Assembly (NCBI GenBank): GCA_938074045.1
Contig: CALJGI010000004.1
Coordinates: 310,001 to 374,000, forward strand
Length of the DNA stretch: 64,000 bases
Origin: an uncultured Halieaceae bacterium
GTDB taxonomy: Bacteria > Pseudomonadota > Gammaproteobacteria > Pseudomonadales > Halieaceae
Direction: 5' to 3'
Shown here: piece after piece, positions 24,911 through 33,419 of the stretch
How the letters are laid out: every line of letters starts with the position of its first letter
Numbering within the stretch: the stretch's first letter is position 1
Translations under genes and position numbers: made by a program
Notes under the pieces: generated by a model
The model's input: the letters and a program-made list of their open reading frames with translations, nothing else
Databases searched by the model: none
Told to the model about the DNA's origin: nothing

Positions 24911-25911
24911 TGACCAGAAGCCCCCGTAGCAGGTCAGAAGTGGTTTCCCGGGGGGACCAGGGGGCCAGCCCGACGCAGACCAACATGGTGCAACGACTGA
25001 CCGGCTGGTGGCGACACCACCTGACTATGGCCCGGGATAGCTTACAGCGCCTGTTGGACCGACCCTGGTCCAGTGTGATGACCTGGTTGGTTATCGGTAT
25101 TGCGCTGGCACTGCCTGTATCGCTATCTGTCCTAGTGTCAGGTGCGGAATCTGTCAGTCGAAATTGGGATAGTGGGGCGCAGCTGTCCGTTTTCCTCAAG
25201 CATGATTTGAACACTGGCACCGTGAATGCTCTCGCCGGAGATATAGAAGACATGCCGGAGGTGTCTTCTGTGCGGGGTATCAGTCCGGCAGAAGCTCTGG
25301 CTGAATTCGAGTCATTTTCGGGGTTTGGTGATGCCTTGCGTAATCTGGATAGCAACCCCCTACCGCATCTGTTATTGATCACCCCGGCGCAGGCTGCGCA
25401 AACTAGCGAGCAAATAGGGGACTTGTCCCGGCGTGTGAGCTCCCTTGTAGGGGTGGATCAGGTGGTGGTAGATATGGAATGGGTAGAGCGCTTGCGCGCG
25501 ATGATGGCGCTAGGAAAGAGAGCTGTACTGGCATTGGGAACCATACTCGCTCTGGGTGTGTTGTTGATTATCGGAAATACTATCCGCTTGACCGTGGAGA
25601 GCCGTCGAGACGAAATTGTTGTAGTCAAGTTGGTCGGGGGCAGCGATGCTTTTGTCCGCCGCCCTTTTCTTTATACGGGACTTTGGTATGGACTGGGTGG
25701 AGCCCTGGTAGCGTGGGCTTTGGTTGTGCTGGTCCTGTTCTGGCTTGAGGGACCGCTGAGCAGCCTTGCTGAGCAATACCAGAGTGCCGCAATGGCTCCC
25801 AGCCTGGGAGTGTTGGGGGCACTGCAGTTGCTTTTATTCGGAGGGACGCTGGGTTTGCTTGGCGCCTGGGTTACCGTCTCCCGGCATCTGGCGTCTATAG
25901 AACCCAGATAA
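24910..25911 (+). CDS. ftsX: Cell division permease-like protein FtsX
   Basis: 333 residues with a long cytoplasmic N-terminus, transmembrane helix 1 (about 55-75), a periplasmic domain and three further helices (around residues 200-220, 255-280 and 295-320), the FtsX topology. RDEIVVVKLVGGSDAFVRRPFLYTG is the conserved cytoplasmic loop. Forms the FtsEX complex that activates septal amidases. About 118 bases separate it from rpoH and carry the rpoH regulatory region. Confidence 0.93.
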   Translation: MTRSPRSRSEVVSRGDQGASPTQTNMVQRLTGWWRHHLTMARDSLQRLLDRPWSSVMTWLVIGIALALPVSLSVLVSGAESVSRNWDSGAQLSVFLKHDLNTGTVNALAGDIEDMPEVSSVRGISPAEALAEFESFSGFGDALRNLDSNPLPHLLLITPAQAAQTSEQIGDLSRRVSSLVGVDQVVVDMEWVERLRAMMALGKRAVLALGTILALGVLLIIGNTIRLTVESRRDEIVVVKLVGGSDAFVRRPFLYTGLWYGLGGALVAWALVVLVLFWLEGPLSSLAEQYQSAAMAPSLGVLGALQLLLFGGTLGLLGAWVTVSRHLASIEPR

Positions 25912-25955
25912 TGGCGGGATTTTGGCTCTTTTTTTGATCTAAGACACGGAAATAT

Positions 25956-25984
25956 TTGAACTTTCTGCCAATTAGCACTCTAAT
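25956..25984 (+). promoter_or_regulatory. Predicted sigma70 promoter of rpoH
   Basis: TTGAAC (25956-25961) and TCTAAT (25979-25984) are 17 bases apart; the -10 box matches TATAAT at five of six positions. A start about 25991 would place transcription inside the right arm of the CIRCE element and about 40 bases before the rpoH ATG. The -10 box lies across the left arm and spacer of that operator. Confidence 0.55.
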
Positions 25985-25998
25985 ACAAAGAGTGCTAG
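25972..25998. promoter_or_regulatory. CIRCE operator (HrcA site) upstream of rpoH
   Basis: TTAGCACTC (25972-25980), nine bases, then GAGTGCTAG (25990-25998). This matches the CIRCE consensus TTAGCACTC-N9-GAGTGCTAA at 17 of 18 arm positions with the exact spacer length. CIRCE is bound by the heat-shock repressor HrcA. It overlaps the predicted -10 box and start site, so binding would block transcription of the sigma32 gene. Confidence 0.85.
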
Positions 25999-26029
25999 AA
26001 TTGTCGGCCGAAATGGAGAACCTATACCG

Positions 26030-26884
26030 ATGAGTACCAGTTTACAACCAATCGATGTGCTGTCCCCAGGAGGCAACCTCACTGCCTACGTCACGGCGGT
26101 GAGCGCTATTCCTATGTTGAGCCCAGAACGCGAGCGCGAGCTGGGAGAGGACTTGTTTTATAACGGGAACCTTGATGCGGCGCGAGAAATGGTCATGGCA
26201 CACCTGCGGTTTGTGGTTCACATCGCCCGCAGCTACTCTGGCTATGGACTTGCGGAAGCGGACTTGATTCAAGAAGGCAATGTTGGCCTTATGAAGGCGA
26301 TAAAGCGATTTAACCCCGAAAAGGGTGTGCGTCTGGTGTCTTTTGCCGTTCATTGGATCAAGGCAGAAATCCACGAATTTATTCTGCGCAACTGGCGTAT
26401 CGTCAAGGTTGCAACCACCAAGCCCCAGCGCAAGCTTTTTTTCAATCTGCGCAGTCAGAAGAAGCGCCTTGGCTGGTTGACTCATGAGGAGGCCTTGCGG
26501 GTAGCGGAGGACCTCAATGTTGATGTGCGGGAAGTGCAGCGCATGGAAGGTCGGCTCAACGCACATGATATGGCGTTTGATGGCCCCCAGGACCTTGACG
26601 ATGACGCTGCATTTCAAGCGCCCGTCAATTTTCTGGAAGACAGCACCCTGGATCCGGCACAACAGCTTGAAGATGCCGACTGGGAGGAAAACAACATCGG
26701 GCAGTTACACCTGGCCATGTCCGGGTTGGACGAGCGTAGTCGCGATATCCTGATGCGTCGTTGGCTCAGTGAAGAGAAGAATACGCTGCACGAGTTGGCC
26801 GATGAGTACGGCGTGTCAGCTGAGCGTATTCGCCAGATAGAAAAAAGCGCGATGAACAAGATCAAGGCTGAAATGTTGGCCTGA
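26030..26884 (+). CDS. rpoH: Heat-shock sigma factor RpoH (sigma32)
   Basis: 284 residues; directs RNA polymerase to heat-shock promoters. The RpoH box QRKLFFNLR occupies 133-141, and regions 2 (FVVHIARSYSGYGLAEADLIQEGNVGLMKAI) and 4.2 (ADEYGVSAERIRQIEKSAM) are intact; these separate it from RpoD/RpoS. It follows ftsX as in other gammaproteobacteria. A GGAG site precedes the ATG. Regulation is expected at the RNA-structure and protein-stability levels; here the sequence adds an HrcA operator over its promoter. Confidence 0.97.
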   Translation: MSTSLQPIDVLSPGGNLTAYVTAVSAIPMLSPERERELGEDLFYNGNLDAAREMVMAHLRFVVHIARSYSGYGLAEADLIQEGNVGLMKAIKRFNPEKGVRLVSFAVHWIKAEIHEFILRNWRIVKVATTKPQRKLFFNLRSQKKRLGWLTHEEALRVAEDLNVDVREVQRMEGRLNAHDMAFDGPQDLDDDAAFQAPVNFLEDSTLDPAQQLEDADWEENNIGQLHLAMSGLDERSRDILMRRWLSEEKNTLHELADEYGVSAERIRQIEKSAMNKIKAEMLA

Positions 26885-26892
26885 CCAGCGGC

Positions 26893-26909
26893 GGCCCGCG
26901 CAGCGGGCC
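26893..26909 (+). other. GC-rich hairpin between rpoH and DUF423 gene
   Basis: GGCCCGC (26893-26899) and GCGGGCC (26903-26909) pair perfectly around a GCA loop, nine bases after the rpoH stop. No T-run follows, so it may stabilise the rpoH mRNA end or act as a factor-assisted terminator rather than an intrinsic one. Confidence 0.5.
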
Positions 26910-26920
26910 TGAACTCCCTA

Positions 26921-27307
26921 GTGAACAATCACCTTATATTTCTGGCCGGGATGTCCGGCGTCGCAGCCGTTCTTCTTGGCGCATTCGGCGCGCACTCGGT
27001 GGCAGACAGTTTGACGCCCGCACGAATGGCTATTTACCAAACCGCCGTGCAATACCATCTTATTCACACCCTGGCACTGCTGGCGACAGCAACCATTGCA
27101 CAATGGCATCCTTCATCCAGTAGCCTGAAGTGGTCCGCCAGGGCATTCCTGGTCGGCGTGCTACTGTTTTCTGGCAGTTTGTACCTCTATGCCCTAAGCG
27201 GAGTGTCCTGGTTGGGAATGATTGCTCCCTTGGGTGGTCTGGCCTTCGTCGCAGGCTGGCTGCTGCTGGCTGTTCATGGGTGGCGCAAAGCAGCGGGCCG
27301 CTCGTGA
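26921..27307 (+). CDS. DUF423 small membrane protein (YgdD family)
   Basis: 128 residues from GTG 26921; four predicted transmembrane helices and the DUF423 signature LLGAFGAHSVADSLTP and YQTAVQYHLIHTLALL. Function unknown. Its TGA stop overlaps the GTG start of trmB (GTGA), so the two are coupled. Confidence 0.88.
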   Translation: MNNHLIFLAGMSGVAAVLLGAFGAHSVADSLTPARMAIYQTAVQYHLIHTLALLATATIAQWHPSSSSLKWSARAFLVGVLLFSGSLYLYALSGVSWLGMIAPLGGLAFVAGWLLLAVHGWRKAAGRS

Positions 27308-27993
27308 AGACAGAGCACGGCCATCGCAGCAGAATTCGCAGCTTTGTTACCCGAAATGGCCGTATGACCCCTGCCCAGTATCGGGCATTTGAGATGCATT
27401 GGCAGCGCTGGGGCCTGCAATCAGAAAGTGGACCGCTAGATGTCGAGGCAACATTTGGCCGGTCAGCACCACTGGTGCTGGAGATCGGCTTCGGCATGGG
27501 GGACTCTCTGCTGGAGATGGCGGCTTCTGCCAGGCATACCGATTTTGTCGGGATTGAGGTGCATCGCCCGGGAGTGGGAAGCCTGATGAACGGGCTTGCA
27601 GACAGGGACTTGGGTAATGTGCGGGTCTATTGTGAGGATGCCGTTGTTGTTCTCCAGGACTGTATTGCCCCCGCTAGCGTAGACACCATTCAAATTTTTT
27701 TCCCCGACCCATGGCATAAAAAACGGCACCATAAGCGCAGGCTTATCCAGGCCCCCTTTGTTGCCACGCTAGTGCCCCTGTTAACCCCCCGGGGCTGTCT
27801 GCATCTGGCGACTGATTGGCAGCCATACGCCGAAGAGATGCTGGAGGTGCTGTCCTCGAATCCACTGCTTGCCAACGTTAATCCTGAGGGCGGTTACGCC
27901 CCACGTCCCGCGACCCGGCCACAAACAAAGTTTGAGCGTCGGGGCGAACGACTTGGCCATGGCGTATGGGATTTGTTGTTTACCCGCAACTAG
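27304..27993 (+). CDS. trmB: tRNA (guanine-46-N7)-methyltransferase TrmB
   Basis: 229 residues from GTG 27304, overlapping the preceding stop; a much longer open frame upstream overlaps the DUF423 gene in another phase and is not used. Conserved blocks are IRSFVTRNGRMTPAQ, LEIGFGMGDSLLEMA (SAM site), GIEVHRPGVGSL, FFPDPWHKKRHHKRRL and the C-terminal TKFERRGERLGHGVWDL. It makes m7G46 in the tRNA variable loop. Confidence 0.95.
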   Translation: MKTEHGHRSRIRSFVTRNGRMTPAQYRAFEMHWQRWGLQSESGPLDVEATFGRSAPLVLEIGFGMGDSLLEMAASARHTDFVGIEVHRPGVGSLMNGLADRDLGNVRVYCEDAVVVLQDCIAPASVDTIQIFFPDPWHKKRHHKRRLIQAPFVATLVPLLTPRGCLHLATDWQPYAEEMLEVLSSNPLLANVNPEGGYAPRPATRPQTKFERRGERLGHGVWDLLFTRN

Positions 27994-28005
27994 ATCAGGG
28001 CCGTG

Positions 28006-28890
28006 TTATCGCTTGTCCAGCAACTCACTGATGGCGTCCAGTTCACGCAGGTCTGCCGTTGCTGGGACTAGCATCAATTCTTGGCAACCTGTTTCCTCAA
28101 TAGTGTCTATAGCTTCTCGCACGGCGTCTTCATTGTGCCGTGTCATTGTGGCCGCCACATCACGGGCAATCTGTTCACCCGCAATGCGCAGGTAATTGTA
28201 GGTATAGTTCTGCAATTGCTGCTTGGCATTGTCCGCCAGTGAAAACCAGAAGCCTCCCATGCGATATGGTTTTTCCTCGCGGCCCGCATCCTGCCAGCAC
28301 TGGTCAGCTGTATCGAAAAAATACTGAATGATGTGGCTTTCGCCATTGAGTGCAAAGCCGTATAACCCATCGGCCCAGGCAGCGGCTCTGGCGATGGCTT
28401 TTGGCCCCATGGCGCCGGCCAGAATAGGTGGACCGCCCGCCTGTACAGGTGCCGGGCCCACCGGGTCGAGGCCGGGAGCGGGCGGCTTGCCAGCCCAGGT
28501 ATCACGGAGTACGGCCACCTGTTCGTCCATGCGCTGATGCCGTCTGGAGAAATCTGCCTCGACGGCCTGATAATCCTGTTCACGACCACCGACACCGACA
28601 GTCAGGGTAACGCGACCACCACTTATCACATCAAGTGTTGCAATTTCCTTGGCGGCCCAAACCGCGTTGTGCATAGGCAGAACATACAGGGACGGGACTA
28701 TTCTGACACGCTCGGTGACGGCGGCTGCCGCCGCCAGCAGGGCACGCATTTCGTAGCTGTTTCCCGAGATTCTTTCGCCACAGGAGAGGCTGGCAAACGG
28801 ACCCTTGTCTATAGCTCTGCACCAGGACAGGATGGCATCCCGGTCGTAGTCGTCTTTCATGTAAGGCAGACAGATTCCGAATTTCATCAT
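28006..28890 (-). CDS. LLM-class (luciferase-like) flavin or F420 oxidoreductase
   Basis: 294 residues of the bacterial luciferase-like fold: GICLPYM at the start, PSLYVLPMHNAVWAAKEIATLDVISGGRVTLTVGVG in the core, and GPPILAGAMGPKAIARAAAWADGLY near the middle. The family uses FMN or F420; nothing in the sequence settles which, and no F420 synthesis gene is in the window. The start overlaps the hemW stop by four bases. Substrate unknown; it ends a nine-gene run that otherwise makes methionine, proline and haem-related products. Confidence 0.82.
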   Translation of the reverse strand: MMKFGICLPYMKDDYDRDAILSWCRAIDKGPFASLSCGERISGNSYEMRALLAAAAAVTERVRIVPSLYVLPMHNAVWAAKEIATLDVISGGRVTLTVGVGGREQDYQAVEADFSRRHQRMDEQVAVLRDTWAGKPPAPGLDPVGPAPVQAGGPPILAGAMGPKAIARAAAWADGLYGFALNGESHIIQYFFDTADQCWQDAGREEKPYRMGGFWFSLADNAKQQLQNYTYNYLRIAGEQIARDVAATMTRHNEDAVREAIDTIEETGCQELMLVPATADLRELDAISELLDKR

Positions 28891-30032
28891 TGGTTCTCCT
28901 CTGTAAGCAATGCGGTCAGCACAGAATCCAGGAATTGCCAGCCGACAGCAGTACAGGCAATGTGATTGTTTTCTTCACATAATAAGCCCTGATCTACAAG
29001 CTCGGCCAGCCTGCGCTGCAACGAGCTTGCTTGCAGGCCGGTTGCGCGCTCGAACTGTTTCAGTGAAAACCCGTCGCGCTGACGCAGTGCATTCATCAGG
29101 TATTCCTCCATCAACTCGTCCTCTGACAGGTGCCTGGAGCCAGCCACCGTGTCCTTACCCTGATCGAGATACTCGGCGGGTTGTCTTCTGCGCCAGTATC
29201 GCTCCTGGGTGCCTAGAGTCTGATGTGTGGTCTTGCCGTGAGCGCCAGCACCGATACCAAGATAGTCGCCGAAGCGCCAGTAGTTGAGATTATGGTGCCC
29301 GCGATGATCAGCGTGGCCGTATGCTGAAACCTCGTAGTGCTGATACCCTGCTGACACCAGAAGCTCGTGACCCCGCAACTGAATTTCCTCAAGATTTGAC
29401 TCCGCCGGTAGCTGGGGGGGTTTGCTGTAAAAGTGGGTGTTCGGCTCAATGGTGAGCTGATACCAGGATATGTGCTCGGCGTTGTACGCGATCGCTCGCT
29501 GTAGATCATTGAGGCCTGCGGTAACAGTCTGTCCCGGAAGTCCGTGCATGAGATCGACATTGATATTACTGAATCCACATTTACGAGCCATCTGGATAGC
29601 TGCGTGGGCCTCGCCTGCTGAGTGAATCCGGCCCAGTTCCGACAAACTTTGATCAGAGAAACTTTGTACCCCGATACTCAGTCGATTAACGCCGGCCTTC
29701 CGGTACCCCAGAAAATTGGCAGCATCGGCAGTGCCCGGGTTGGCTTCCAGTGTAATTTCCGCATCTGGGACCAGCCCATAAAGCTCGCGGGCACTGGTGA
29801 TGACGGTTGCTATCGATGTTGCTGAAAAGAGACTTGGAGTGCCGCCGCCGAAGAACATGCTGCTGATTTTTCTTCCCTCTGCACGCTGCAGATCGTCTTC
29901 CAGATCCTGGATAAGGCGCTGCACATATTCCCGCTCGGGAAAGTGTTGAGCTTCATGGGAGTTGAAGTCGCAGTAGGGACATTTACGCACACACCATGGG
30001 ATGTGGACATATAGCCCCAGGGGTTGGGTCAC
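28887..30032 (-). CDS. hemW: Radical SAM haem chaperone HemW
   Basis: 381 residues. The [4Fe-4S]/SAM motif is C14-x3-C18-x2-C21 in HIPWCVRKCPYCDFNSHE, followed by FFGGGTPSLFS, LEANPGTAD, GVNRLSIGVQSFSD and a C-terminal HemN-like winged helix. HemW inserts haem into target proteins and lacks coproporphyrinogen oxidase activity despite the family resemblance to HemN. It overlaps rdgB by four bases and the LLM gene by four. Confidence 0.92.
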   Translation of the reverse strand: MTQPLGLYVHIPWCVRKCPYCDFNSHEAQHFPEREYVQRLIQDLEDDLQRAEGRKISSMFFGGGTPSLFSATSIATVITSARELYGLVPDAEITLEANPGTADAANFLGYRKAGVNRLSIGVQSFSDQSLSELGRIHSAGEAHAAIQMARKCGFSNINVDLMHGLPGQTVTAGLNDLQRAIAYNAEHISWYQLTIEPNTHFYSKPPQLPAESNLEEIQLRGHELLVSAGYQHYEVSAYGHADHRGHHNLNYWRFGDYLGIGAGAHGKTTHQTLGTQERYWRRRQPAEYLDQGKDTVAGSRHLSEDELMEEYLMNALRQRDGFSLKQFERATGLQASSLQRRLAELVDQGLLCEENNHIACTAVGWQFLDSVLTALLTEENQ

Positions 30033-30646
30033 GAGTGATCGTTGGCCAGCGCCGCTACCAGCGCTGTCACGGCCTGTCCCCGGTGGCTGAGGCGGTTTTT
30101 TGTCTCCGGATCCAGCTCTGCCGAGCTGCAGTCATACTGGTGTAGGTAGAATAATGGGTCATAGCCAAACCCCCCCACGCCCCGTGGCTCGCTGAGAATA
30201 TGTCCCTGCCACGATGCCTGGATTATGAGAGGGGTGGGGTCTGATGCGTGCTTCACCAGCGCAAGAGCACAATGAAATCGTGCAACTCGATGCTCCGCTG
30301 GGACATTGCGCAGTGCATTCAGCAAACGTTCGTTATTGTCCTGATCGGAGGCGTCAACACCGGCATAACGGGCAGAGTAGATACCTGGTTCTCCACCGAG
30401 GGCATCGACTGCGAGTCCGGAGTCATCGGCCAGGGCAGGCAGGCCAGTGACCGCGCTTGCATGTCGCCCCTTGATAAGCGCGTTTTCGACAAAGCTCAAG
30501 CCTGTTTCCTCGACCTCTGTAACCCCGAGGTCAGTCTGGGCTGTCACACTCCAGCCGAGTGGCTTCAAGCGGGCCTGAAATTCATGCAGCTTGCCCGGAT
30601 TGCCGGTGGCAATGACCAGTGTTGACGTGCTGAGATCAGTCGACAT
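30029..30646 (-). CDS. rdgB: XTP/dITP diphosphatase RdgB
   Basis: Hydrolyses non-canonical purine triphosphates (XTP, dITP) to keep them out of nucleic acids. Start ATG 30646 gives 205 residues; a longer TTG start at 30661 is possible. Blocks: VIATGNPGKLHEFQARL, LSFVENALIKGRHAS, ALADDSGLAVDALGGEPGIYSARYAG and GVGGFGYDPLFYL. It overlaps the DUF4426 gene at its start by about 11 bases and hemW at its end by four. Confidence 0.95.
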   Translation of the reverse strand: MSTDLSTSTLVIATGNPGKLHEFQARLKPLGWSVTAQTDLGVTEVEETGLSFVENALIKGRHASAVTGLPALADDSGLAVDALGGEPGIYSARYAGVDASDQDNNERLLNALRNVPAEHRVARFHCALALVKHASDPTPLIIQASWQGHILSEPRGVGGFGYDPLFYLHQYDCSSAELDPETKNRLSHRGQAVTALVAALANDHS

Positions 30647-31085
30647 AAACCTTTTGTTCAAACTTCAGTAGCAATGGAGGGGCGTCCGCGTCTGGAATGA
30701 GCGAAATCTCGAAGCGATGGTGTTCGGCGTTGAGAAATTTAAAATCGGCTATGTAATAAATTGAAGATTGCTCACGTATCTCCCGGAATTCGAGCTCTTG
30801 AGAAGAGATCAAATCCCTGGAACGTCCGGACACAACTGCTTTTCGAGGAACCCCCACGGGGTCATTGCTGGTATCCAGGATGGAAATATTGACGATGGCG
30901 CGATGTTTGCCCCTGGTGATGCCGTATGTGTTGGCGACCTGTGGGCTCAGGAAGCTGGTGTTCACAACCACGTAATGTACTTCGAGGTCTCCGAACTGCT
31001 GGTATTGAGCAGCATACGCGTCCAGCTGAATGCACAGCATCGCTGCCAGACTAAACAACCCACATCGAACAGACTTCGTGTTCAT
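30636..31085 (-). CDS. DUF4426 exported protein
   Basis: 149 residues with a signal peptide (about 1-25, ending AYA-AQ) and a single beta-rich DUF4426 domain (PF14467): FGDLEVHYVVVNTSFLSPQVANTYGITRGK. Function unknown. The same gene follows metW and precedes rdgB in Pseudomonas, and here it overlaps both neighbours, so it belongs to the metX operon. Confidence 0.88.
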   Translation of the reverse strand: MNTKSVRCGLFSLAAMLCIQLDAYAAQYQQFGDLEVHYVVVNTSFLSPQVANTYGITRGKHRAIVNISILDTSNDPVGVPRKAVVSGRSRDLISSQELEFREIREQSSIYYIADFKFLNAEHHRFEISLIPDADAPPLLLKFEQKVYVD

Positions 31086-31675
31086 CGACTCACCCGGTAG
31101 ATAGCTGTGTTGGCGAAAATATTAGGCCATGTGTTGGCGAGCCGCGAGTCCGAGCGTGTTTGCGTGGTCAGCCGCCGATCCCGAATGCGGATACCTTTCT
31201 CGCTACATAATTGTTCGAAGTCGTATACGGTACAGAAGTGAATGTTCGGTGTGTTGTACCAGGAATAGGGCATCATGGGCGAAACCGGCATGCGGCCTCG
31301 ACTGGCGAGTTGGAGCCGACAGCGCCAGTGACCGAAATTAGGAAATGTAATCACCCCCTCACGGCCAATTCTAAGCATCTCATCTAGTACAAACGCCGGG
31401 CGATGCACAGCTTGCAAGGCATGAGCAAGAATTACTGTATCAAAGCTTTTGTCTGGAAAGTTTTGCAAGCCGTTGTCCATGTCCTGCTCAATGATATTGA
31501 GCCCAGCCTTAACTGCGCGAGTGATGTTGTCTGGGTCGATTTCCAGTCCCAGCCCGGTTACGCCCAGGGAACTCTCGAGTTGCAGCAAGAGATCGCCGTC
31601 GCCGCAGCCGAGATCAAGCACCCGCGTGTCGCGATCAATCCAACTTTTGATTACCTCAAGATCAGGGCGCATCAA
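31082..31675 (-). CDS. metW: Methionine biosynthesis protein MetW
   Basis: 197 residues; SAM-methyltransferase fold with the motif [15 protein letters not shown] and the conserved MetW blocks [27 protein letters not shown] and [14 protein letters not shown]. MetW is required with MetX in many proteobacteria for homoserine acylation. The start overlaps the metX stop; either of two successive Met codons could begin it. Confidence 0.94.
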   Translation of the reverse strand: MMRPDLEVIKSWIDRDTRVLDLGCGDGDLLLQLESSLGVTGLGLEIDPDNITRAVKAGLNIIEQDMDNGLQNFPDKSFDTVILAHALQAVHRPAFVLDEMLRIGREGVITFPNFGHWRCRLQLASRGRMPVSPMMPYSWYNTPNIHFCTVYDFEQLCSEKGIRIRDRRLTTQTRSDSRLANTWPNIFANTAIYRVSR

Positions 31676-32820
31676 CTCGCCTCCAGTACCCGCTGCATAT
31701 AAGCAGCGAGTAATTCATGGTATCTAGGCAAGGGCAGCAGAAAGGAATCGTGGCCCTGGTTTGAGTCAATGTCGGCGTAGGTTACCGCCCGCCCCGCAGC
31801 AATGAGCGCATCGACTATTTCACGGCTGCGTTGTGGGGCAAAACGCCAATCTGTGCTGAAGGATATCACCAGGAAATCACAAGATGAACGACTGAAGGCG
31901 CTGATGGCGTCATCCCCATATTCGCGCGCGAGATCGAAGTAATCCAGGGCATGGGTCATCAGCAGATATGTGTTGGCGTCAAAATGATCTGAAAAGACAG
32001 CACCCTGGTAGCGCAGATAACTTTCCACCTGAAATTCCGCGCGTTCCTCGCTGCCCAGAGAGAAGCTCCCACTGCGCAGATCCCTGCCGAACCGTGCATC
32101 CATGGCGTCATCGGAAAGATAAGTAATATGCCCCAGCATGCGGGCAATAGAGAGCCCGTGGCGAGGTGTTGTTCCGGCTTCATGGTAGCGCCCATGTCGA
32201 TATTCCGGGTCCGCCATGATGGCCTGGCGGGCAATTTCATTAAAGGCTATGTTCTGTGCAGACAGTTTCATTGCTGCAGCAATCACAATGCAGTGCTTCA
32301 CGCGGTCTGGATACATCAATGCCCAGCGCATGGCCTGCATCCCGCCAAGACTGCCCCCCACTATCGCCACCCAGCGTTCAATGCCGAGCACATCCGCGAG
32401 CATGGCCTGACAGTTGACCCAGTCGCGGACGCGCAATGGTGGGAAATCAGGTCCATAGGGCTGTCCTGTACCCGGGTTGACACTGCGAGGCCCGGTGGAA
32501 CCGTGGCAGCCGCCGAGATTATTCAGACTGACGACAAAAAAGTGCTCTGTGTCGATGGGTTTTCCGGGCCCGATGCAGTTATCCCACCAACCCGGCTTGG
32601 TATCTTCAGGCGAGTGGTACCCGGCGGCGTGGTGGTGTCCGCTGAGGGCGTGGCAAATAAGTACTGCGTTACTGTGTGTGTCGTTCAAGCTTCCATAGGT
32701 TTCATAGACAACTTCAGCCGTCTCCAGCTTGCGGCCACAGGCCAGCTCTAGCGGTTGCTCAAACACATGTGTTTGAGGTGTGATAACACCGACGGAACCG
32801 TTGAGATCAATAGAGGTCAT
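31672..32820 (-). CDS. metX: Homoserine O-acyltransferase MetX
   Basis: 382 residues of the alpha/beta-hydrolase MetX family; acylates homoserine to start methionine synthesis. The nucleophile lies in [13 protein letters not shown], the acid in FSTDWRFAP and the His in [10 protein letters not shown]; oxyanion strand [14 protein letters not shown] and [13 protein letters not shown] are typical. Some MetX enzymes paired with MetW use succinyl-CoA rather than acetyl-CoA; residues that fix this cannot be judged by eye, so acyl donor is left open. It overlaps metW. Confidence 0.95.
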   Translation of the reverse strand: MTSIDLNGSVGVITPQTHVFEQPLELACGRKLETAEVVYETYGSLNDTHSNAVLICHALSGHHHAAGYHSPEDTKPGWWDNCIGPGKPIDTEHFFVVSLNNLGGCHGSTGPRSVNPGTGQPYGPDFPPLRVRDWVNCQAMLADVLGIERWVAIVGGSLGGMQAMRWALMYPDRVKHCIVIAAAMKLSAQNIAFNEIARQAIMADPEYRHGRYHEAGTTPRHGLSIARMLGHITYLSDDAMDARFGRDLRSGSFSLGSEERAEFQVESYLRYQGAVFSDHFDANTYLLMTHALDYFDLAREYGDDAISAFSRSSCDFLVISFSTDWRFAPQRSREIVDALIAAGRAVTYADIDSNQGHDSFLLPLPRYHELLAAYMQRVLEAS

Positions 32821-32826
32821 CTGCGT

Positions 32827-33414
32827 TTACAGGCCCGGCACCAGAATCGGATGCAGGCCCAGACCCACCGCCAGGTGACGCAGAACAATCTGCAGAATGT
32901 TGATTGTGACAAAAACCAGGATGGGAGAGAGGTCCAGGCCGCCCAGCGAGGGCAACATTTTGCGAAAGGGCGCCATGACGGGCTCTGTCAGCCGATAAAG
33001 CAAAAATATTGCCGGATGATTGGATCCAGGGGCTACCCAGCTGACCACAATCATGCCGAGGATTGCGAAGAAATATATGTTTACTAGCATGGCGGCGATA
33101 CCAATCAAAGCCCAGGGTACCAGCAGAAGAAGATTGGGTATGCCATAGCCAACCAAAGCTGCCGCCAGTGCGATAGCCGTCATCTCGAGCAGGGTAGCGA
33201 GGACAAGGGCAGCCAAATCGAGACCGAAATATCCCGGGATGAGCTTGCGCAGAGGGTTCAGCGCCGGGGCGGTCACCTTGACCAAAAATTGTGATATCGG
33301 ATTAAAAAAATCTGCACCTGTCCACTGCAGCAGGAAGCGCAGTAAGACAGCCACCACGCACAGCGACAAAGCGGTCTGGCTTACGTATAACATTATTTCA
33401 TTAAGTGCAGACAC
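32827..33414 (-). CDS. YggT family membrane protein
   Basis: 195 residues holding two tandem YggT repeats, each with a pair of transmembrane helices and the conserved LRFLLQWTGADFFNPISQFLVKVTAPALNPLRKLIP type segment (N-terminal copy) and LTEPVMAPFRKMLP (C-terminal copy). Function is unclear; it is conserved between proC and metX in this order. Six bases separate it from both neighbours. Confidence 0.9.
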   Translation of the reverse strand: MSALNEIMLYVSQTALSLCVVAVLLRFLLQWTGADFFNPISQFLVKVTAPALNPLRKLIPGYFGLDLAALVLATLLEMTAIALAAALVGYGIPNLLLLVPWALIGIAAMLVNIYFFAILGMIVVSWVAPGSNHPAIFLLYRLTEPVMAPFRKMLPSLGGLDLSPILVFVTINILQIVLRHLAVGLGLHPILVPGL

Positions 33415-33419
33415 GTAGT

